A stretch of DNA of 64,000 nucleotides from Ditylenchus dipsaci (Eukaryota; Nematoda; Chromadorea; Rhabditida; Anguinidae), in contig SADC01001227.1 in the NCBI GenBank assembly GCA_004194705.1, forward strand, positions 1,550,001-1,614,000. The letters are read 5' to 3'. This document shows positions 48,101 to 57,100 of the stretch, piece by piece. Both the position numbers and the translations under genes were made by a program. Numbering within the stretch: the stretch's first letter is position 1; every line of letters starts with the position of its first letter. The notes under the pieces are model-generated. The model was given only the letters and a program-made list of their open reading frames with translations, had not been told where the DNA came from and did not search any database.

Positions 48101-51100
48101 AGTTGAATGTATTATACTTGTGACCTAGCAAACAAAAGTCTCCAGCACTGTGTGTGACCATCAGCTGGCACAGAAGAGTCTCTAGTGCTTCTGTGGACAC
48201 AAAGTTTGGTGTAGAATCATGATTTGTTTCAGGCGAAACTTTTCCAAGAGCTACCTGCAATAAATTTAACGAGGATGCCAAATTAGTTTTTGCGGAAACT
48301 TAGTCATAATTTGTGATTCTCTACCAAAAGTGGTGTTTGATTTTATTTGAAATTTTTTGTTCGTCTAGTTTTTTTAAATTGTTATAGTGAAGCCCAGCAA
48401 AAACTCCTAAAATTATTTTTTATTTTGCCCCTAGCTCGTCGTTGAGGTCCCATTGCTCTACAACTTTCGTACAGTCGAACCTGGACATAAAGCCACCCCC
48501 AAAAGTTCGTTCCCGCCTAGGGCTGGACACTTTTTTACTTCGATTTTTGAAAGATTTTGCCGTTTCTGCTATTACAGTCTGGTCCCAAATATTGCAATGA
48601 TTGCGATTTCACCGATCGTTTTTCAAAAACTAAAATGTTTTGCCATATAAAAACAAACCTGGATGAAAAGCCACTTCTTTTCAAAAAGGTGTGGCCTAAT
48701 ATCCAGGGTTTATTTTTTATATGCAAAATATTTAGTTTTGATAAACGATCGGTGGAATCGGAATCCTTGCGATATTTGGGACCAGACTGTAATAACAGGA
48801 ACAGCAAAAAAATAAACGCTAAAAAGTGTCCAACCCTAGGCGGGAACGAACTTTTTATTTTATGCTCCATTTAGCTCTATCATAGAATACGACGTGGGGA
48901 ATTCGTAGCGTACCAGCAGCTGGAAAATTTTTGGTCAAAAATTACCTTGAAGTCACTACCAGAAGCAGTTTGACTGCTGCAATACCTATATCAGCATTCA
49001 CTTCAAAGCTTTCCACTTTGCATAGATCTTTCTGGATGCTGTCAACTGAGAATTTGGAGAAGTAGTTGTTGAGCACTGGAAGTTGAGTATCTGTCTTCAA
49101 AATGGTGTTTTGGGATAGCACATCTGGAAGACATCCTTTACCGAGTAGCTGGGATTGTTGTTCTAAATCGCTGGTTTACGTGTTTACTCACTATAAAAGA
49201 CCTAATTACAACAATCTCAATTGGAAGGAAAACTTTAAAAAGGTTTCATAACTTTACATGGGCCGTGAGAGCCCTAAAAAATAACCAAGACCGAAACCCA
49301 TAATCTATTGGTTTATAAAAAACACAATCCCATCACTGACGTCTGCTAGTGACCTTAGCAGTAGCTTGTACAGTAGCAGTAGCTCGCGCACTCAAGCTAA
49401 TGATTATTTTGCCCTTAAAGACATTTTTGGTGTGAATTTCGGCTTTGTCTATTTGGCTTCGAGTTTGTATACTTTTTTTAAAGCGATAGCACCGTCAGGT
49501 ATCCCTGTGATGCTAGTTTCTGTGTGCGCATTTCAACTCCAAGCCCCAAAGCGGTCGGAGCGGGCTTGAGAAATAGAGATTAGCACACTCACTTACCTTA
49601 GACATGATCCCCAGCAAGACCTTGATTACAAATGCATTAGATCTCTTTTCGCCCAGCTCCAATGACCAAAACTGAAAAAAACCACGGGGGAAGCAAAGGA
49701 ATAAAAGAATTTCGGAAAATTTCCTTTTTTGCATTTTTATTTTTCAGGGCCTCTAAAGTTCTTAGACCTTGAAAAGCGCATTTTGGGCTACTCCAAATAG
49801 TCGACTCCTGCCCTGTGTCATACCTTTTTTGTTACTTTTTTCTAGAGATGATGCAGTAATGATACCTTCTTAGAAACTAGAATCACAGGGCTACCTGACA
49901 GTGTAATCATTTTGAAAAGAGGTTGAAAAATTCAAAGCTAATTATACAAAACTCAAATTCGCAGCAAAAAAGCCTTATTGTCCCAAATAAAGCTTTGTCT
50001 CGCGCTCTCACCCCTGAAAAAATGTCCTATTTGAGGTGGTTATAATAATGAAAATTCCCGCTCTGAATACGCACATGGATAAAAATCATGGATAAAATTA
50101 TCTGGCTATCATATCTGATTAATAAAAATGATTTTCAAATCATTAAAAAGTAAAAAAATTATGATCTCGCTAGCTACTTAATCTTAAAAACTTTCTTTTT
50201 GAGGGCTTACCCAGACCCTGACTGCCTTCAAGAATTGTCCAGTGGAAAGAGCGGCAGTTCTATGGAAGCAAATTTGTCCTCGATTTGACGAGTTCCAGCT
50301 CCACTGAATTTGGAGTTCTGAGAGTTCAGCCCGTAGATCAGTTCAAATAATTTGTTTAGTTGAGATTTTGGAACAGATGGAGCTGAGAATTGGGCCAACT
50401 GTAGCATGGTCTCAAAGGGAAGGTGAGTTACATTTCGGCCTTGAAAACGAGATCTAAGAATGGGCGTTGTTAGTGCCGAACAAAAGTCAATACAAAAAAA
50501 TTACCTGAGTGGAGGATCAAGAGTATGACCATGAAAAGCTGGCACAGCCAGTCCCATTGCAATCACTTGGAAATTCTGGGAGACTCGTTCTAATTTCCAT
50601 TCTTTTAGCTGCTGTTCCGAGTGTTTCTGAAAAAAGTATCACACAGTGAAAAATTAATTTGGTAAACAGTGTGTTGCAATAACTAGGTTGTTTTATCAAG
50701 CTTTCAACAATCAGGAAAATTTCATGGTGTTACACCAGGGCTTCGAATAAAAAATTACAAAAAAAGAACATTTGGGTAAAAAAGGACATTTTGACTGTTT
50801 TTGAAGTAAAAGGGTCATTTTATCCAGTGCTCGTTGCCATTTTGAAGCGAAAAAAAAAAGATTTCGACTAAATTTTCAATAATAAAAAAAGATTGGGGTG
50901 CCAAAAAAAGGACAAATCTTAAAAGGACGATTCGAAGCCCTGTGTTACACCATATTCTACTACTAGTGCTGTTGGTAAAGCCCACCTCGCTACCCCCAAT
51001 TTTTTTCGCAAAGTAGTCCAATCATTTTGTACTACTTTTCTACTTAACCCGTCCCGTAGGGTAAGGGCTTAAAGGTTAGACTTTATAGCGGAAAGTGTTT

Positions 51101-54100
51101 AAAAATGTTCTTTTCGCCGTGTCGAGCAGAAAAAGGCAGTTCATAAGGTGAATTTGGGAAACTTTCAAAAATTTGGCTGTATATCTGTGAAAAAAAACTT
51201 GCTTTGTTCCGACCTGCTGTGTTTTTACAAAAAATCTTCCAAAGATCTCAAAAGCCATTTTTATACACTTTTGAATCATTTTGCTGAAAATTTTTTTTTG
51301 GCATAAAATTGCTAAAAAATATTTCGCCTTAGTCCCTCAAGCTGATTTTTTCCCAAAATATCAAAAGTGTATGGATTTAAGCATAAGCTTAGGCAAGGGT
51401 AGGCCAGCGTATGTTAGTTAGAAGCTCTAAAATACTTCTCGAAACTTTAGAAAGTATTTAATTAATTAATTTTTTAGAGAGAAAAAATTTTGCAAAAAAA
51501 TCAACAGCAGAGACCAAGTACGGTTTTTTGGGGCATAGGTGTGAACACATATAGAGCCGAAAATTTTAATGGAAGCAATGGCTAGGGGAACTTAGCACAA
51601 ACGAAATTTTCCAAATGCATGTTTTGCTGAAACGAAATTCGTTAAAAGGAAAGTTGCCAACTCACGATTCGCCAAAATGAAATTTGCCAAACGGACTTAT
51701 CCTACTTAGATTCTGCCTGGAAAAAGACAGCAATGTAGCGTTGAGCTAACCTTTCAGATGAAATCCACGTTTTGCAAACTTTTATTGAGCAAATTCCATA
51801 CTGGATAATTGAAATTTGGCAAGTTTCGTAGTTGCATTTTCGTATTCGGCAAATTTCATTATGACGAGCTTCCCCAGCCGGAGCAAGCAGTGGCTGTGCA
51901 CTGTAATAGTTAAAAAGATGAATTCACCGGGTATCATTTTCGCTGCAAAATTTTTCGTGTTTCTGATAAAGCTGACAAAAATTGATTTCCTTTTTTATAT
52001 ATTTTTATTTTTTCTACCTGATCGGTTTCAAGAGGCCGTGTTGCCGCTACTATTCTAACTAGAAAAACGCCACCGGCGCCTTGAATTTAATAAGAGGCTC
52101 TCATTACATATACCGTATTTCCTCTAATAAGCGCCCCCGCTCCAATAAGCGCCCCCCCTATTTTTTGACTAAAATTTTGGAGTTAAGGCCACTTCTGATT
52201 GACAATTTCAAAATTTTTAGGGGTTTGAAAAATAAGCGCCCCGGGCGCTTATTAGAGGAAATACGGTATTACGATGGGGAGGAGAAGAATGGGCCATTTT
52301 CAAATTGGGCCATTTCAAATTGCGCCAATGCAAATTGCGCCATTTGAAATTGGGCCAAGTTCAAATTGGGCCAATGCAAATTGGGCCAATTTCAAATTGG
52401 ATCAATTCAAATTGCGCCAACTTATTGGCAATTTTTTAACTGTTGTTTGATTCAAAATCGTGGCCCATTTGAAATTGGCCCAATTTGAATTGGACCAATT
52501 TGAATTGGCCCAATTTGAAAATGGCCCAATTCGAAATGGCGCAATTTGCAATGGCCCATTCTTCTCCTCCCCATTACGATTTCGTTTTGATAAATAATTT
52601 TTAATGCGTGTTTTTCAAATTTCTTCCTTTTTTACGCTAAAGTTTTTTTTAAAGTATTTTAATCATACGTGTTTGTGCTTGAAAAAAAGCTGAGATGTTG
52701 TACTTGAGGTTCCGGCGAGATATCCGACATATGTTTGCAAAAATTGGCAGAAAAAGAGTCTTTTAGAAAAATAGCCTAACAGACGGTAGTCCAAATACTA
52801 TATGTAGATTTGTTTTAGCGCTGTGTTACGCTATTGTTTCAATCTGACTACACTATCCTCCTTCCAAAATAAATTTGTCCTGGTCCCCGTGTTGTTTTTT
52901 TTTTCGAATTTTTTACTTTCAAAGGTCTCAAAAACCTTTTTATATACTTTTAAATATTTTAAATGAAAAATGTTAGGTATAAAATTGGTAGGAAAAAAAT
53001 TTGCCTTGGTCCTTAACCTGACTTTTTCCTAAATGTCAGAAATGTATAAATTTAGGCTTAAGCTTAGGCAGGAGTAGGCCAGGATACGTTAGGACTAGCT
53101 CAAACATGTTCTTCGAAGCTTCAAAAAGTAGTTAAAGGACCAGTGCCGTCTACGACATTAGTTGTCCAATTCAAACATTTTTCTTTAATGTTGGATCCAC
53201 GTACAAATTTTTCAACTTGGTTTCTAACAAAACTATACTATAAATTCTAGGCCTTGTTTTGTTAGAAACCAAGCTGAAAAATGCGTACAGAAGTTGAATG
53301 ATTAAGTGAAAAATTTGAATTGGCGGGGACAATTTAAAACAGGTGGCAATGCCTTTTAAATAAATAATTTTTTTGACTTCGAGAAGAAAAAAAGTTTTTC
53401 AAAAAAACTACAGGGGGGACCAAAGCAATTTTTTGGGAGGGGTGCCATCACATATAGAGCCAATTTTGGTAAATTTTTGGTAACTGTTTTTGGTAGCTGT
53501 TCACTGTACTGTTACATCAAGTTTTGACTGTTTTTCGACGTTTAGGTCACAAAGAATGTAAATACCTCTAATAATTTGTCAAATTTACTAGCTGCCATCA
53601 GAAATCTGCCATCATCCAGCTGCATTTCACGGTTTTCTAGCAGATTGTTCAAAATCGGCAGGACATTTCTAAAAAAGAGCTACGATTATTTACATCGAAA
53701 GAACACAATTTTCAATGAGCAAACCTTTCTGCTTTTTCTACTCCATCAATCACGAGTACTCGACCATTTAGAGCAGCATTTACCGCACACTAAAATAGGG
53801 AAAAAGTTTTGGCAGTCCAGGCAAAAAAATATTCCAGCAGAAAATTTTTCCTACCAAATCAGAGTAGAAAACATTTCCCCCTTGGATTTCACGTCTCTGC
53901 TTTATGTCAGCTTCTGTGGTGTCTCGGGTGATGGACAGGTACTCGAACTCGCGGTTGCACAATTCCTACAATAGCTTGGATAGTTCAAACTTGTGTATTG
54001 TTTTTTGTAACTAATGCTGTTGGGGCTTCCCTGTAGGTCGAATTCCAAAAAATTTTCTTATCAAAACACAGTTTTGTGGTGATTTTTTTTTTACAGAAAC

Positions 54101-57100
54101 ATAATAAAATTTTAAATTATTTAACTAAAAATCTTGATTGTATGCATTTAAAGACTCTTTTCGCCCAGTTTTAAGAGCCAAAACATGGTATAATGCATTA
54201 ATATACGATGCAGTCAAGCCTCAATTTAACGGCATACCCGTTTTAACGGCACCAAAAATAGACCAATTTGGTCCGCATTGACTGAGATTTAGTCAAAATG
54301 AACCCTCCATTTATTGGCACTGTCGATTAAAGGGGAAGCCATTTGGTTTGAAAAAGTGGCTTCCATGGCGCAGTGCGTAATTGCTCGCGTTTTTTGTCCC
54401 AAAATGGTGTTTTCTGGTGTTAAAGGTTCAATCACACGTGGTGGCACACTATTTTTTTGGCTTATTTGGCCAGTTTAGAGGTAATTAGACTTTTTTGACG
54501 CCTGATTCGGAATCGGCGACCCAAATTACCTCTAAACTGGCCAAACAAGCCAAAAAATAGTGTGCCACTACGTGGGATTGAACCTGCAACACCAAAAAAC
54601 ACCATTTTGGCCAAAAAACGCGAGCATTCTGCAATAACTTTGTTATTAACATATGCAATAACTTTTTTATTAACAAAGTGTATTATCTACAATAACTTTG
54701 TTAATAACAAAGTTCAAAATTTTAGCGGGGGGGGGGGCTCTATTAGAGGCTCTATTTTTCAACTATCCTCTAGAGGGGGCTCTATTAGGAGGGGCTCTAA
54801 TAGGAGGAGGGGCTTAATTAGAGGAAATGCGGTAACTATGGTATCGAAATGCAAAAGGTTTAAGACTATTATGGTTTAAGGATAATATTTAAAATTGGCC
54901 GTAGAATTGTGAAAAATGGCCGTAAAATATTTAATTTTGGCCGTAAACTTTGAATTCTGGCCATAAACTCAAATTAGGCCAAAAATACTGAATTTTGGCG
55001 AAAAATTGTTGGATTAGTAATAATAAATTATTAGATTTTAGCCATAAACTCAGGCTGCTTCTAGCACAATTGGTTTACATGTTAATTGGCCCGAAATTTT
55101 TTCATCTATCCTAATGCTGAACAAACTCCATTATTCAACCCAAAATCGTGTTCTGAGCATGGTGTGTTGGGCCAAAATGCTGTTTTGACTATCTAGAATC
55201 TCAATTTGCAATTAGTACCTGGGTAGGCACCCATTCCGAGGTGGTTGACATTCACACCTTATAACCGCTACATTTATTTATTTTCGAACAACGACAACAA
55301 CAAGTAAACATTGTTTAACAACAGGCAGAGAATAAAACAGTCATCGTTGTAATGGTTTTCTTCTTTTTTTCCTAACACGGAGCACTTGAACTAAACCCCC
55401 ACATCCAAATTGAACTACAGGGCGTGTAAAATTACGTTAACATTTAAGAAAAAATCGGGCAGCATAACATCCAGCGGCCCGTTTCCAAATTTGTGGGTGG
55501 CAAACTTTAGAAGCGTCCATAAAAAGCCATTATAAGACTGGGACAGCGATCTTTATTCACTACTAAACACATCTCTCAAACGCAGGCAAAAATAAATAAC
55601 AGCAAACATGACAACAGAAAAAGATAACTATAATTGATTCTTGTTAGCGCCAGTTTACTTGAATTGACGAACCACATTGCTGACCGCTCGACTTGCCACT
55701 CAAAATAGCTGCCGATTCGCACGAACCCAGACCTCGATGGCGAATAAGGACGAAACCGGCGCGTAGGTCCCCTTCCTTGTCTGCAGCAATATCTGTATAT
55801 TGATGTGAATTAATTTGATGAGCCGACCTCGAGCGTGCACGCAAAATATCATACAAAAGGAAGATAAAAGAGACAACACAACAGACACTATGAGTTTCAA
55901 TGGACAAAATTAATGGCCATATTTAGTTAATGGCCAAAATCCAACAATGTTTGACCGAAATGCGGTATTTTATGGCCAAATTCTAGTTTATGTCCAAAAT
56001 TTAAATGTTTACGGCCAAAATTCAAAAGTTTACGGCCAAAATTCAGTATTTTACGGCCAAAATTATATACCACCCTATGGTTTAATATGGTTTAAGAATA
56101 TCGACTATTTTTTAATTTCAATTGTTGTTGTCTTGAACGGAATTGTACTTTTAGCAGTGAGTTTACAATTTCAAGCGCAGTTATCTAAGTAAACCTACTA
56201 ACCTGAACGTAAATCCAATGTCAAAATTAAGGGGTGTACTTTATAGGCTTGAGGTTGCACTACAATTTCTCTAACTGTTGCTTTGTTAAGGATACCATTA
56301 ATATTAATGATAGATTCATAGTCACCGTAGTTGATTTACTTAGAAAACTGCGCTTGGAATGGCGAACTCACTGCTAAAAGTCCGATTACGCTCAAGACAG
56401 CAAACATTTGAAATTCAAAAAAATCGATATTCAAATAATTTTTGTCTCGAGTGGAATTCGAAATTCGATGATGAGATTCAAATTTAAGGGCAGTTTTTCA
56501 AGCGAAGCAATCATGCTGAACATGAATGCGGCGTTAGGATTAAATAATTTGCTTCAAATTGGCCAGGGTATGATTGTATACCCCGGGTATAAAACAATAC
56601 CCGGGTATAAAGGTATTAGCTTTTACTTCATGCCCAGGGTATAAAAGTAATATTTTTATACCAAAATAGTATTATTTAGGTATAACTTTAATTTAAAATT
56701 ATACCCTGTGCAGTACCCTGCGGCTGCTACATTTGTCAAATACGTTTGTCAAACATGAAAAAAAGTCGTGACCGAGCAAGCTTTTGAAATCAAGTATTCC
56801 GTATGTGAATAGGTATCCTGGTATTCAGGCACTGTGGTGAAAATAAGAGTATGACAGATAATACCAAAAATTTGTCAAAATACCCTACCAAAAACTCCAT
56901 CACAATCTGGATCTCAAAAATCCTGGAGTCCCCAGTAAAAATATGTCTTGTTTCAAAGCATGCTTCTGAAGCATCCATTTGATAGTTTCAATTTCTTTAG
57001 CAGTAGCTGCATTAATATCAACTAAATTCGATCTTGAAATAAGCACTAATCCAAAAATATATTAACAAAAAACATTACCAAATCCAGCTGGAACTTTTCT

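Larger units (their letters stand above)
43687..49162 (-). other. VWA8: VWA8 exons 8-15: second AAA+ module
   Basis: Exons: 48946-49162, 48118-48254, 47985-48062, 47269-47334, 47004-47212, 46834-46957, 45808-45926, 43687-43822. The Walker A GHKGSGKS is split by the exon 9/10 intron. Exon 11 gives [16 protein letters not shown] and exon 12 gives [20 protein letters not shown] with the arginine-rich lid PDGSRLVSE. Exon 13 has the sensor region FRLIGVG. Single-base gaps near 49100, 48964, 48011, 45855 and 43691. Confidence 0.9.
50700..53560. other. VWA8 intron 5, repeat content
   Basis: AT-rich with TTAGGCTTAGGC/GGCCAGCG repeats near 51380, 53050 and 62030, plus the elements listed at 52111, 52276 and 53132. 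No other gene recognised. Confidence 0.5.
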
